DNA of 64,000 nt, from contig QNQO01000641.1 in the NCBI GenBank assembly GCA_003290165.1, positions 124,001 through 188,000 of the forward strand, in the 5' to 3' direction. This stretch comes from Berberis thunbergii. Lineage: Eukaryota; Streptophyta; Magnoliopsida; Ranunculales; Berberidaceae. Of the stretch, positions 1 through 12,964 are shown in pieces. Every line of letters starts with the position of its first letter. Position 1 is the stretch's first letter. The position numbers were made by a program, and so were the translations under genes. The notes beneath the pieces are model-generated. The model did not search any database. It worked only from the letters and a program-made list of their open reading frames with translations, and was not told where the DNA came from.

Positions 1-1626
1 TCCTGTCTTTACTTTTCTCATTCAGCAAACAAAATATCCATCAGAGAACCTCTCCAAGAAGTTGCTTTAAAATTATTTTATTAACTATGTCAGTAGCAGT
101 AACTAGTAACCTTACCTTTTGACCTTTAAACACTCCACTAGAAAAGACATTCCTAGAAAAATAAAAATAAAAAACTTTTTTTTTCCAATAAAAAGAAACT
201 TTAGACCCCCTATGAGATCTTATTTTATCACAGAACACACACCTATAGCTGGCCAGACCAATTTAATATATTTTTTTCCAGCAGAGGAAAAGAATATATT
301 GGCTGAATAGATCACTCAAAATCTGAAGAAGGTCTGAATACATCTCTTAAATATATATTTTTTCTTTTTCAAATTCAAAATAAAATAAAATAAGTGATCT
401 AAACAACAAAAACAAAACCCAGCAAACCAATGATCTCCACAGGGTATCAAATCCTGTTATCATACATTTTTTGGAGCCTGTTAGGGTTTAGGGCCGCTTC
501 TCCTGCAACAAGGATTCTCTGTCAACTGTATTTTAAAATGACTTCAGTTACCATTAAAAATGCAGAAATTCTAATCGATCTAGTTTGCTTGTCTGTTGGC
601 TAGAATTACTCTTTTGTCTCTCATCTTTAAAGTGTTTGTGTTTTAAAGAGAATGAACAAAATGTGTAAATAAACTGACGAGACAAGCAAACCAGGCCGGC
701 TAGAATTACTCTTAAAAATGTTTGTACTCCTAGACCCTAGTGGGATTAGTTTTAATAAGAATAATTCATTTTCATAATCAAGTTTTTCAACTACACCTAG
801 AAACTCTAATTCTTTATTTAATCAACAATCAACAATCAACGTAATCAGTTGCGAACGGATGTCTCCCAAGTCATCGTTTTTGTAGTTTTATATCAAACCA
901 AGGACTTCACATATTTTGGTTCCACAAAGCATTGACGATGATTATTTTGGTTCCACGAAAAATACTAATCCTCTTTGGGTGAACCACATAAAACTGTAAA
1001 TATTGTGTGCTTATTTATCTTTTCAGGCTTCTTCATCCTTTTTTCGATATCGCTACAAGTGAAACCAATAAAATTAGCAAAATCCTGGTTGGTCAGCTAA
1101 CATCAGACATGCATTGAAGCCAGCAATATTGAACTTAGATTAAGATCAATAATAGGGTCTTTCAAAATGTTTGTTTAAGAACACTGAGATAATGATGAAC
1201 ATTAAGAAATCATAGTTTAACCCTTAGTTTAGCAGCAAATCAAGTCCACAGTTCCTCACATGGAGTGACAAGGTTCCAAAAACTAAACAAAAGAAGAAAA
1301 TTCATCACCAAAATAAAACATAAAAATATATATATATTAAAGATTGATAGAAAGAACAGTACATGGTTGGTTCTTGATCTTGAATGATGATTGGATGGGT
1401 TTGGCTTCTCTGGTTTCCATGCCATTAAATTTTTAATCCAAAGCCGTACAAACAAATATTACATCATTTCCCAAAAAGAAAAGCACAAAAGGGAAAGTAA
1501 TAAAACTTTACCTATGTACTGTCAAAAGTGGAGATTTTCATCAAACAAACACAAACACTCCCACTTCACTTCACCTTACCTTCACCACTTAATAAAATCT
1601 CTTGATTTTACTTACAAATCAGTGCG
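1..1626. other. Intergenic region and MYB 3' flank
   Basis: AT-rich sequence with no supported gene. The last few hundred bases lie downstream of the minus-strand MYB stop codon and must hold its 3' UTR and polyadenylation site, but no single polyadenylation signal stands out. The only structured item seen is the small inverted-repeat element listed separately near 0.6 kb. Confidence 0.6.
570..715. repeat. Small MITE-like inverted-repeat element, copy 1
   Basis: Inverted arms of 15 bases (580-594 and 680-694, one mismatch) flank a short AT-rich core, and the phrase ggctagaattactctt occurs on both sides. The core resembles, in reverse complement, the elements near 15.4 kb and 26.5 kb (shared ggctagaatt end and ctctttaaaacacaa core). 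No clear target-site duplication was found. It is probably one of three copies of a non-autonomous DNA transposon family. Confidence 0.5.
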
Positions 1627-3078
1627 TCAGAAGTACATCACCTTACCTTGCTGTGTCTTGTTTTCATCAATCAGCATGTTGTTAGCTACAACAATTGGCT
1701 TAATCTCTTCAACACTACCCATACCACCAAATTGATCTAATGGGGAAGTTTCTTCCCATAACCCATTTTGTTTCTCAATCCATCCACCACCACCACTGAG
1801 GATGAATTTTTGGTGTTCATCAACCCCATTGTAGAAAAAGCTCTCTAGAGGCATCTGACCACTTCCACCTCCACCACCACTAACATTAACATTAACATTA
1901 ACACCACCATATTGATGATCATATTGATCAATCTCTCTACTACCATAGCTGATTTGGTTACAACTTCCATCAGAGGAGCTACAACTTGGCTCACCTCCAA
2001 ACATGAGAATATTATCCTTCACTTGATAATGATGCATGGGACCCAATATCCCATCTTGGGCTTGAAATAGAGAATTTGGGTTGTTGTTGTTGTTGTTGAG
2101 AAGACTTGATAGGGGGAGTGGTGAAATGTTTTGATGATCAAGGCCTCCCCCTCCACCACCACAAAAGGTCCTACTTGGGGTGTAATAAGTGGTGGCAGTG
2201 GTAGAACTAGTAGTGTTGCAAGTGTTTATAGGCTTATATGATGAAAATGAAGATAGAGTTTGATGATGATAAAGAGATGGGAGGAAGTGTTGGGGTTGAG
2301 GTGGTTTTCTTTGAAGAAGAGATGAAGGTACAATACCCAACAGTTTCTTCTTCAATTTTGTGTTCCAATAGTTCTTGATGTCGTTGTCTGTCCTGCCAGG
2401 CAACTGTGCTGCTATTATTGACCACCTGCAATTGTTGGAAGAAAAAATAAGTTCCCATAAGAAGATAGATTATGAATTCTAAGAAGATGCCAATGGGTCT
2501 CACTTTAAGGTCTAAATTTAGCATGCATGCACAACCATTGGCCTAAAATCAACAACTGGACTACTTAATTGCTCTACTTTTTTTCCCACTTTTTTCTTTG
2601 AAAAACAAGGAAGAGCGGAGGAGACCCAGATCATGATATGTTATATAAAGTTGAGAGTCTAGATCAAAACATAGAAAATTGTACCTGCTTCCAATGCTGG
2701 CAAATAGGCTACAAATTATCCTATCTTCATCATCAGAGAACTCTCCGTGTTTGATGTTGGGTCTTAGGTAATTTAGCCATCTCAATCTACAACTCTTCCC
2801 ACATCTCTTGAGACCTAAAATAAACAAAAACAAAATAAAATCAGAAACACATCTCAAAAACAAGGAAATAAGAAAGAAAAGAAGAAACCCAAAGACCCCT
2901 TTGCATGAAAAGGAGTTTATAACACTTTCAAAACAAGCTTACCAGCCTTTTGAGGGAGTGCAATCCAATTCCCACCAGTACCATATTTCTCTATGTACTC
3001 CTTTAGCTTTGTGTCTTCCTCAGGGGACCAGGGGCCTTTCTTCACATTTGCCTTATCACAACAAGGAGCCCTTCCCAT
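1627..3078 (-). CDS. R2R3-MYB transcription factor, subgroup 14 (MYB36/RAX-like)
   Basis: Sequence-specific nuclear transcription factor. Exons on the minus strand are 3078-2943 (136 nt), 2814-2685 (130 nt) and 2425-1627 (799 nt). All introns are GT-AG, and the 130-nt second exon is the usual size for this family. The product is 354 residues. The N-terminus [17 protein letters not shown] is the R2R3 hallmark; tryptophans at 17, 38 and 58 mark R2, and F71, W90 and W109 mark R3. The segments [14 protein letters not shown] and [17 protein letters not shown] are typical of Arabidopsis MYB36, MYB37/38/84 (RAX) and tomato Blind. Known family roles are Casparian-strip formation and axillary meristem initiation; which role applies here is inference. 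The C-terminus is rich in Asn and Gly runs encoded by simple repeats. The start is the ATG of MGRAPCC, although the frame stays open upstream. No lesions were seen. Confidence 0.93.
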
Positions 3079-3222
3079 CTTTAGAGAACCTTTTGGTTCT
3101 TCTTTCAGACCTCTTTGAAGAACACTTGACACTACTTTCCTCAACAAAAATAAAGTGGTGGTAGACTGGTAGTGGTGGTGGTGCCTTTGTTTGCAAGAGT
3201 TTGTTTTTGGGACAGTAAGGGG

Positions 3223-3232
3223 ATATATTTAT
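3223..3232 (-). promoter_or_regulatory. Probable TATA box of the MYB gene
   Basis: On the minus strand this reads ATAAATATAT, about 145 bases upstream of the MYB start codon. That spacing would leave a 5' UTR of roughly 110-120 nt. Position and composition are the only support. Confidence 0.45.
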
Positions 3233-3278
3233 TGCAAAGATTGAGAAGTCAAAGCATGGCCTTGTCTGATTCAATCAC

Positions 3279-5330
3279 TTCTAACCCCCATTTGTTTGAT
3301 TGGCTAATAGAACTTTCCATCACAAGTAAATACTTCCCTTTGCAATGGGGACCTTATAATCTAACCTAACCTCTACCTCGCTTTCTTTCCTCTCCTTCCT
3401 TCCCATCAAAAGAAACCCAAAGTCTCATATTATGAAAAACTATATAAAATGAAAGTGAAAATGATAGCTAGCTAGTCTAATTATATTAATAAAAACCATA
3501 GGTTACACATACATGTATGTACTATTATGTGAAAATATTGAGATATTTACTACATAAGGTGAAATCGGGGTGAAATACGTCCATAAAGATCATGTGCTAT
3601 ACAATGTTATCAATGTAGCTGGAGTAGGGCATTTATTGGATTCCATATACTGGGAATTTGCACAATCAAAAATATCCCTAAGTGTCTCATCATTCATCAA
3701 AGCTAGTGTCACATCAGTAATGTACACATGAATATGAACACTAGTAAAACAACAGTCCAATGACCCCATTGAGTATATTAACCAACGTTTTTCTTAATAA
3801 GAAGGGATCATTAACCAATGAGATGGATCTAATTAGGGATTTTCTAGGGCATTGCCAACCATGGGGGAGGGTGTTATGTGACAAGGTGATGGTCTTGTTA
3901 ACTTATTTTACAAATGGTTGCTAGGATATAATTTATTATCCAAGTGAAAAAGTCAATCTAGTTTTGTAAAAGAAGAAGGAAAACAAAAAGGGTCTGTGTC
4001 CATAAATGTAAAAAAAATTGAGATCATCAACACTACACTGTGATGTTGGTGCAAAGTGTATTTCTTATTACCTCACAAGATCAGCATTTCCAGTAGGAAA
4101 CCCCCATATTTTTCAAGTTTATAAATAAATAAGGATTTAGTTGACTAAGTTAAAAGATTGTTGTGAGCTTAACTTTTATAATTTAAAGTTAGTCCAGTAT
4201 TTTCGAAAGTTTTTTAATCACTAGTTTTGAAACACATACATTATGGGATTTGGGTTAAAGAGTTTGCTCTCTCATACAAATTAATCCCCAAGAATATGGT
4301 TTCTTGGAGATACTTTAAGAGCTTAATTTCCCACCCATGCATGAAACTTGATCATCATCTAACTAGGTTTAGCCATTTAGGTCTGATTAATTTTCTATAA
4401 CTTATGTTACTGTTTTAATGAGATGTTGTTTTCATATCTAGCTAGCTAGAGAAGGCTAGGAAATCAGAATCTTTTTACAATCTAAGAAATGACAAACAAC
4501 ATGAAAGTGATATAATATCTACTTCTTGGAAGAAATTTTTTTTTCCCCATTACTGAAAACCTTAAGCTGTTAAAGAGGAAAAGCTTCCCATCTCCATTTT
4601 TTTGTCAAAAACAATGGAAATTATTAGAAAATGACTCAATTTGTATCATTTACATAGAGAAATGACACTGAGAAATAACAATCTTTAGTTAGAGGCGCAT
4701 AGATGCATTCAAAATGGGATTGAATCTGAGGAGGGATGAGTATTACTACCTTCTTGCAACATTGAACAAAAAATTATTGGAATATAGTTTAGAGGGGTGT
4801 AACGGCGTATATACGTAAAATTATAATAGTGTATCCTACAAAGATATGTACATATATACATACAAAGTTTGGTATAAAAATATTAGTAACATGTGATTCA
4901 TCATCGGTAGTGACACTTAGAAATATCCATATTATATTTTGTTTTCAACGACTAAAATTTGATTGATGAAGAGGAAGAAAAAACAAGAAACCTCATTGAT
5001 GACAAGGAAACCCCATTGATGACAGAGACAGTGACGACATGATAATCATGTTTAGCCCACAGTTAATAAGTTCACTATTTTGGACTACTAGAATTAATAT
5101 ACATAACCTATGACCGTTTGCGCTAATTATAATTAATTAAGGTAACAAAGGAAGTCTTAAAATTATAGTATTGCTCAATTATTGACGTAATACGGTCCCA
5201 TGGTGATGGACGACTTATTCAGCACAAGCGAACAACTATTATTTGAATGTCCTTGGAGCATCTCCAATAGGAGACCCTAAACCCTAAATATTGATTAAGT
5301 GGTTTCAGGGTAGGGGCCCTTCCACCCTTA
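3279..5330. other. Upstream intergenic region of the MYB gene
   Basis: AT-rich non-coding DNA with no supported open reading frame. It presumably includes distal promoter sequence of the divergent-side MYB gene. No repeats of note were recognised apart from scattered short microsatellites. Confidence 0.5.
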
Positions 5331-5334
5331 AATG

Positions 5335-5395
5335 TTGTGGATAGGATTTGAACGTTGGACTTGTGATTCTATCTACCACTGAGCTGATACGTACC
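5335..5395 (-). repeat. tRNA-like SINE or tRNA pseudogene remnant
   Basis: Read on the minus strand, it has an A-box-like stretch (AGCTCAGTGGTAGA) followed about 30 bases later by a B-box-like GTTCAAATCC, the internal RNA polymerase III promoter arrangement. It does not fold into an obvious full cloverleaf, so a SINE head or decayed tRNA copy is more likely than a functional tRNA. Confidence 0.4.
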
Positions 5396-7170
5396 CACAT
5401 TAGCAGTCATCTTGAACACTAAACATCTTTCTAAACGAGAAAAAGTCTTATTAGAAATACCTAATTAATCACCTCCATAATCCCATATCAATCATTCAAA
5501 TCAACGTGAAACAAGTGATCACAAGAAGCTTGAAAACACTCCATATATTTTCTTTCCGAAATTCTAGCTGGCCTAGGAAAAACCAGCGAAGTTGCTGTCT
5601 GGGGGGGAAGCAAATTTACACTTTTGCCCCCCTCCCCCTCTTTAACAACCTTTTGGAAAAGGTGATACTCATTTTCTTTTTAACTTTAACTCCACTAGTT
5701 TTACAAGTACGAACTCAAATCTTCCATTGATGATTGAACCCTAAACTTTAGAAACTTAGAAACCAATCACCATTCAATGGATCAATATCGATCAATATCG
5801 ACAAATGGTGATGAAAAATAATCACAACATATAAAATATATGCATGGGGAAGTAGTTAGGATCTTTGCACAAAGATATGTAACCTTTCAAACTCAACGCA
5901 AAAAAAAAAAAAAAAAAAATGCTTGATACCTACTAACAGAACAGACACTAAGATGCTCCATCAAATTTTCTATATTTCTTTAGTGTCTAATCATTGTTTC
6001 TATTTAACACTTTTTATTGAAAGAATGATTACTTTATAACACAATCATTGTTACTATTAAACCCCTTTTCAATAAAGTAATTGATATTTAGCCATGCAAG
6101 TCAAACCTTCTCTCTATCTTGATACATATCTGTCTTTTCTAATGTAACGTCAAATTTTAATCACTACCCGTGTATTGCAAATCAACTTTGTTTGTTTGAA
6201 TTTTTTGTTACTTATGAATTCAAATTGAAGAAAATTAGGTATGATGAATTCATTAACTTGTGATAGAGAAATGGATAAATTACAAGAAGTTATGGTCATT
6301 GACTAATTAGTTGGTACAATTAGATTCTTGAAATATCATGCATGGTATACACCGTAATCCAACATGAGATTCCAATTTGAGATTGATGAACCACGATATA
6401 AGTAATTGAGTATAGATGAAATTTAAGATTAATGTCTTCGGAATCAAATCCACACTCGGTGTGTATAGAGATCAAGAATACACCTACTCTAGGCATTCAC
6501 ATTATACGTTACCAACTTTTAATTGGGATTTTAAACCAGTCTACAAGTTAGGCGGTTAGGAAACCCAGTAGCTAGTGTGGGTTTTTGAATTTTTATTTTA
6601 TTTTTTATTTCTAGTTCAAAAAAAATAACATTTTGCATATTTATCTTGAATTTAAAGTAATTTATATGCTATTATGCTTAACTTCTATAAATTATAATAC
6701 AAAAGAAAAGGCCCAGGTCCCTGCTCATCGTCCGCTTAGCGATTTTTAGAACCTTGCATAAAAGTGATGCCCCATATGCACCAACTCTATGTTGCATAGA
6801 ACAGAGAAAATGAGTTTTGTCCAGTATATTTTGGTATTGTCGCACTATTAAGACTTTTGAGCTATGTAAGACTCAAAATCCTCTTTTAAGTTAGTCAAGA
6901 TGCGCAACATTTATTTATAAAAAAAATAAAAATAAAAATATATAAAATAAAATGGGAGACTAATTTGTAGATGCACGTAAAATATATTTGCAACACCAAA
7001 GAAAGAGAGATACATGCATTGTAGAATATAATGAGCACTTTGACTTCACAGTTTGGCAATGTTGTGGAAAAATATCCATGGTGCTTTCTTGTGATGGAGG
7101 TAATGTTTTGCAATAACCTAATTAATTATCAAAGACAGAGAGAGTCAATCCAAATCCATTGTGTTCTATC
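5396..7170. other. Intergenic AT-rich DNA
   Basis: No gene recognised. It contains a 20-base poly(A) run near 5.9 kb and short AT-rich tracts. It ends where homology to the later tandem copy begins. Confidence 0.5.
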
Positions 7171-9956
7171 TACCAAAAAAAGATTGGATAAACAAACACT
7201 CTTTCTCTGTCTTTTCCCTTCTGCAGTTTGGAATCTTTGAGTTGAAAAATATGGAAAACAAGTCTCCAATTTCTTTGTTTAATTTCATTGACTTTGAATA
7301 AGCTTGTTTTCTCTTTTTCAAAGTTTAGCAAACTTATGAGGAAATTAATATTGGCATCCTGTCTTCACAATTGTGGTAATAATTATAATATAGTTTGTGT
7401 GTATACAAATAATTTGGTCAATAGAAATAAAGAATGTTGTAATGAAATTTATCTTTAAAAGTTACATATTGTGGAAATTTTTTTAATTAGCCATCACGAC
7501 GACTTTAAGATCCTTTATCCATCTCAAAAGTTAGATCAAACTTCTTCATCATTTAAGTCGCCATCTAAATAACGAAAAGAGTATGATAGAAGTAAAGAAT
7601 AAGAAGAAGAAGAAGAAGAAGAACACAACATTGAAAATGAAGGTAGTTGTAGCCCAAATCCGCCATCTTTTGTGGTTTCTAGTTCATCGACATTATTGTC
7701 TCCCATTTCTCCCTCATAGTAATATATCCAATTATATGCATAATTCTACGGTGAATTGGCATTGATTGGCTAATAGGGTGAAAATTGCTAGCTAGTTTTC
7801 AATTGGTTTTTGTTAGAATTAGATTAACAAGTTTTCCACGACATGTAATAGTGTAATGGCAATCTATGGGTACTCCCCCCAACCTATCAATAAACTTGAC
7901 TTCTTCTTCTTTTTCTTTATTTATTTTATTTTTATAAATTAAACCAGACTTTTTATTCAATATCAAAAGTGATGTAAAATCTCTTTGGGGGTATGTTACA
8001 ACTTTACTCGATTCAAAACATTTGAAAAATGAAAGAATTAACACTAGGAAAACTAATATAGCACAAAGGCTACCAATCGAAGCCTGCACTACCTAACCAC
8101 ACTAAAATGCTTTGACCAGAGTAGAATACACGGAATATACATATTTTCTTCTAGCAAAAATTCTGCAACCAATCACCATTAGCATTTTGATTTGAAAAAA
8201 AAATTATGTCAATTGTGAATATATGTTGTATGATATTGGGGTCATAAGTTAACAGTAAAACCATGCAGCTAAATTTAAATTTGAGGTCATAAGTTAGTCT
8301 TTTAAAAAAAATTTGGATGGGTCTAGCAAGTCAACAATATTGGTAAGCTAATTAAGAAGTTGTTCCCTACTGGTAAATGTATTTATTATCAATCTATTAG
8401 TCCTAGTCGTGGATGTGTCCATAGTCGTAGGATCCCTTGATGTAGATGAATGAATAATTACTCTCTATGTTTTAGGGGAAGTACATGATATTATAGCTTT
8501 AAATAGAAAAAAACAAAGTCATACACTCATACTAATACTAGCCTAGACATTTTGGATTCCATTGACAAAAGCAGGTTTCAGTGTTTCACTATCAAAGACA
8601 GGTTGGAGAAGAAGATGTTAGAAACGATATGGTGCATCAGGCGGGAAATCTACATTTGAAAACATGACTCATTTGGTGATGGAAACGTGGCACTTGTCCT
8701 GAAATGTTCACCAATTGGGTTGATTGATTGTAGAGTTGAATTGATTGAAGTGTTTTTTTATTTCTTTCAGTGCTCTGTGTCTTTGCAAGCACTGAAATAC
8801 AAGGCAATGTAGATGGATAGCAAACTGTCAATCAACACTGGTCAAAAACACCAAAAGTCAGAGTATCTCTCTTGCTAAAAGCTTTGGAACCATACAATAT
8901 TTTCTAATTTTTGGAAGTAATTTGGTCAAGGCAACAGGTGGATTCAAAGCAGATAAGGAATTAGGCATGCCCACCATCATCTTAATTATTGTGTCAAAAA
9001 AATGAAACACATTGCACATTGGTCAACTATACAGTGGACAACTTCTTATAAACCTCTGGGACAACTCCACTTTAGTTTATAGAAATTATTCAAATCAAAT
9101 GTATCCCAACATTAACATATTAGACAATGACATAAAGAGAAAAAGATTAATCGATTTTGGTTTGGTAGGTTTAATATCTAGCTAGCTCAATATGCTAAAG
9201 AGAAAGCATGCAACAAAACCTAGGACACCAATAATTTTTAGCCAACCTAATCGATTTTGGTTTGGTAGGCTTAATATCTAGTTAGCTCAATATGCTAAAG
9301 GTGTGATGGCTCAGTGATTGACCAGTGGCGGATGGTATCACTAGGTCACAGGATTGAACCCAACCGGCGACATCTGGGGTGGGAGGGGTTAAGGGTAAAA
9401 AACAAAAAAAAAAAAATAGCTCAATACAAAAAAAACTACCCAGTCGACCATGGGCTTTGATTGTTCTCTGCCCAAGCCCAACCACATTACCACTAAATAA
9501 TCAATGATGAGCATCGAATGGAAGTTTGACATTATTTTCCTTATGCATGATGATTAAAATAATAATAATAATAATAATAAACAAAAATCAGTGTCTATGT
9601 AAGTATTTGATTTTTAAAATAAGATTTTGGATCATTTAAATGGATCGTGATTGTAGACATGAGGCCCATCACATTTGTCTAAAGAAAAAAAAAAGTCATT
9701 TTGTTGTAGTGGGGCCTAGTAATAGATCACCAATACAAGGCCCAAGTGAGAGGAAAAGGGAAAGCCCAAGTGGGGGAATGAAAAAAAAATTGTGACCTTC
9801 GCGTGACCACATTAACACGACGCAATGAGTGACAATAAATTAGTACTGTATTTTTATTTAAAATATGAAATAATAGATTATCTTACTTTCATAATGACAT
9901 CGAGATTAGTTAATTTCTATGAAAATTTTAAGATATGTAAAATTAAATAAATAAGT
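7171..9956 (+). repeat. Tandem duplication, left arm copy A
   Basis: This non-coding stretch recurs nearly base for base at 17365-20110, and its last part recurs again at 22.5-23.4 kb. Shared landmarks include ggataaacaagcactctttctc-type sequence, the ccacgacatgtaata block and the aggcccaagtgagaggaaaag block. The left homology edge is at taccaaaaaa. The copy carries one insertion absent from copy B, a SINE at about 9.29-9.42 kb. No host gene was found in it. Confidence 0.85.
9293..9416 (+). mobile_element. SINE insertion in copy A
   Basis: It has an A-box (TGGCTCAGTGATTG, 9307-9320), a B-box-like GGATTGAACCC (9351-9361) and ends in a poly(A)-rich tail. The 10-base repeat tagctcaata lies on both sides (9283-9292 and 9417-9426) as a target-site duplication. 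The equivalent place in copy B, near 19.74 kb, is uninterrupted, so the SINE landed after the tandem duplication. The exact 5' end is uncertain by a few bases. Confidence 0.75.
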
Positions 9957-9984
9957 AGGCCTTAGAGGGAGAAATTGATTGTCC

Positions 9985-10132
9985 ATGTCCAACTTGAGGG
10001 AGAAATTCGAAGACATGGACCAACACATCGAGGGTCAAGCGTCCAATGGGGAGAACCAAGAGCTTCGTGAAGAGATGCAAGGTGCCTTAAACGCGGTAAT
10101 GGACATGGTGTCCAAGAAGATTGAGTCCCTAG
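9985..10132 (+). pseudogene. gag N-terminal fragment separated from the rest of gag
   Basis: Encodes a coiled-coil-like stretch (MSNLREKFEDMDQHIEG...) matching the corresponding gag region of the second element at 21029-21170. The frame is cut by a foreign block at 10133. Sequence before it does not match gag, so the 5' LTR and gag start were lost. Confidence 0.7.
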
Positions 10133-10848
10133 GAAGAATGTCTTCCTAAAGGTAGAAAATGTGTTTTGTTAATATTTCAATAATAGTCTAATATGATTAT
10201 GATTTTTATTGTTGTTGCATTTAGAAGGATTGATAACTCATAAATTTTATTTATTTGTTTCTAACCGTTTTGTGCAGGATGGTAAGTTTACTAACAATTT
10301 CTGTAGGTCAGACTTGTCATAGTCAGCTCCTATAGGATAAGTATAAGTAAATGCATTTTTACTTAGTTGAGATGATGATATGATGACCTCGATGAGGAAC
10401 TAAATTCTTGGAACTGTGTTTTTTGCATTACACTTTTGCCTCGTTGAGAAACTACCTGTTGGTGTGTTTGTGTTTAGCTTGATGTTTATCACGTGCGGTT
10501 TTATTGATTTTTGGATGAATATTTCTTACACCAACTTTATTGCTGACCCAAGTGAACTTTTGTTTCTTGGGTATATTCCTTTTGGAATGTAGCCGATTAG
10601 CTTTCAGATTTAGAAATTTTGAGCTGCGTTACTGGAATTTTGCTAGTGAGCTAGCCACGTCAGAGTCTTTCCGGGTTAGAGTTTTATTTGTTTCAGTAAT
10701 TAAATCATGTTTAGTTGTTGTTGCTATTTGTTTATGTTGTTATTGAATTTTCACGTCCCCAGTTTTGGGGAAAACAGATAATCCTACGTGGATTTTAGGA
10801 TTTTCATTTTCTTCGAAAATCGGGGGGGGGGGGGGGGGGGGGGTGACA
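10133..10848. mobile_element. Unidentified 0.7-kb insertion inside gag
   Basis: About 716 bases interrupt gag and have no counterpart in the second gypsy copy. A 25-base direct repeat beginning GTGTCCAAGAAGATTGAG flanks it (10108-10132 and 10849-10873). It ends with a 22-base run of G (10822-10843) next to a short palindrome CCCCAGTTTTGGGG. It may be an insertion of an unknown element or repair filler DNA. No coding capacity was recognised. Confidence 0.55.
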
Positions 10849-12215
10849 GTGTCCAAGAAGATTGAGTCCCTAGAAGCCCAAGTTGTTGCTAAGAATGCAG
10901 AGATGGAGGCTTTCAAGGAAAAATTTGAGAAGTTTGAAACTCAATTCAATGTGTGCATGGCTGCGATAGCTAATGGTGGGGCTACACAAGATACAATCAC
11001 TCACAAAGTCGAAGCTCCCAAATCTAAGGCTTATGGTGGGGCAATGAGTGCAAGGGAGATCGACAACTTCTTGTGGAACATGGAGTGCTACTTTGATGCG
11101 ATTGGCATAAGGGATGAAGCAGCAAAGGTACGTAGTGTCTCCTTATATTTAAATGATGTTGCTACAGTTTGGTGGCTCAGAATGTCCGAGGATGTCAAGA
11201 AAGGATTGTGCACCATCGACACTTGGGAAGAATTCAAGAATGAACTCAAAAGACAATTCTACCCGGAGGATGCTAAAAACGAAGCTAGGGCCAAGCTTCG
11301 CCGCCTTCAACATAAAGGAGTATGTGAAGAAGTTCTCGGAGTTGCTATTGGAGATTTCTAACATGGGAGAAAATGATGTTTTGTTTAGCTTCCTTGATGA
11401 CCTAACGAGTTGGGGCAAGTTGGAGTTGAAGAGGCAATGTGTGCATGACCTTGCAACGGCTATGGCTACGGCTGAGTCCTTGATTGAGTTCAAAAGAAAT
11501 GACTCATCCAAAGGGCAAGGGAAAAAGCCGAATAATGATGGCAAAGGTGGGGGAGACAAATCCTCCAAGGAACACAATAACTCCAAAGACTATGGGAAGG
11601 AGAAAAGAGATGGATCGCTCAATAAGATATCTTGTTTCTTATGTAGTGGACCTCATCGGGCATTTGAGTGTCCAAAACATGGAAAACTTGTCGCCCTTGT
11701 CATGGAGGAAGAAGCAAAAGAAGAAAGGAGAATCGCCTCAATGAATTTCCTAAGTGCCATTCAAGCTAAGGTCGAGGAACAACCACGTGGAAGGATGTAC
11801 GTGGAGACTGAGATCGGGAATAAGACTTTGAAAGCCATGGTGGATATCGGAGCCGACACAGTCTACATGACCAAGGACCTTGCTGAAGAGAAATGCCTAT
11901 CATATACTAAGGATAAAGGATATATCAAGGGAGTCAATGTTAAAAGTTTTCCAATTGAAGGAGTAACTTGGGGCACTGATATTCGGCTTGGACAATGGCG
12001 AGGTAAAGTCGATATAACTATTGCTCAAATTGATGATCACAAATTCTATTTAGGTATAGATTTCTTGGACATGGTGAAGGCTTTTCTAGTCCCATATGCC
12101 AACACCATGTGCATCATGGAGAAGGGACAACCTTGTGTTGTGCCCATGGTACGGGAGATTAGTAAGGAGACAGTGGTGTCCGCTCTCCAACTTTCTAAAG
12201 GAGTAAAGAGGAACA
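10849..12215 (+). pseudogene. gag-protease region of gypsy element 1
   Basis: Retrotransposon gag domain lies around 11.05-11.45 kb (for example DNFLWNMECYFDAIG, then LYLNDVATVWWLR). A zinc knuckle CFLCSGPHRAFEC follows near 11.63 kb (C-X2-C-X3-H-X4-C), then an aspartic protease. A frameshift near 11.3 kb moves gag into another frame. The protease motif reads VDIGAD, so the catalytic D-T-G is changed to D-I-G; the sister copy at 22.17 kb keeps VDTGAD. These lesions make the product non-functional. Confidence 0.88.
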
Positions 12216-12964
12216 TTGGCAAGTGTTCTATAGTAAGACATTGGAGGAACATGTGGATCACTTGAGACAAGTGATCCAAACTTTGAAGGAGAACGAGTTA
12301 TATGTCAAAAGGGAGAAGTGCTCATTTGCCCAAGAGGAGATGACATTCTTGGGTCATATCATTGGCAATGGCAAGCTTCGTATGGACAAGTCCAAGGTAC
12401 AAGCCATCCAAGAGTGGGATCCACCGACCAAAGTCACTGAGTTAAGATCTTTCATTGGCTTGGTAAACTATTATAGAAGGTTCATCAAAGGTTACTCTTC
12501 CATAACCGCTCCATTGATACACTTGCTCAAGAAGGGTCGAAGTTGGGATTGAAGTTCAAAATGCCAACAAGCTTTCGAATGATCGAATAAGGCAATTGTG
12601 GAGGAACCGGTGTTGGCACTTTCCAACCATTCTATGTCTTTTGAGGTACGTACGAATGCTTCCAATTTTTCTATTGGTGGAATATTGATGCAAAAAGGAC
12701 ATATTATTGCCTTTGAAAGTAGGAAACTCAATGGGGAGCAAATTTGTGGTCAAGACCGACAATGTTGCCACTAGCTACTTCCAGACACAGAAGAAACTCA
12801 CACCAAAACAAGCTAGATGGCAAGATTTCTTGGCAGAATTCGATTACATTTTGGAGTACAAGCTTGACAAGACTAACCTTGTTGCGGATGCTTTGAGTAG
12901 AAAAGGAGAACTTGCTGACATAAGTCAACCTCAATGCAACTTGAAGGGACGTATAAAAGAATGA
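12216..12964 (+). pseudogene. Reverse transcriptase thumb and RNase H remnants
   Basis: Starts abruptly at FYSKTLEEHVDHL and continues through FLGHIIGNGKL and LRSFIGLVNYYRRFIKGY, the connection region of Ty3/gypsy reverse transcriptase. The fingers and palm, including the YxDD active site, are missing: protease is joined almost directly to this segment. RNase H is reduced to IAFESRKLN joined to GSKFVVKTDNVATSYFQTQ and VADALSRK, so its middle is also deleted. Stops and shifts separate the parts. Confidence 0.88.

Noticed and set aside
5335..5395. A functional tRNA gene
   Set aside because: A- and B-box-like stretches are present but no acceptor stem or full cloverleaf could be drawn.
9690..9720. 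TTGTAGTGGGGCC as a CACTA right end
   Set aside because: It is repeated with identical flanks in copies A, B and C and has no adjoining inverted-repeat or 3-bp duplication pattern.
10540..10746. Hydrophobic 68-codon frame
   Set aside because: It lies inside the unidentified 0.7-kb insertion, lacks homology that I recognise and has no start or stop context of note.
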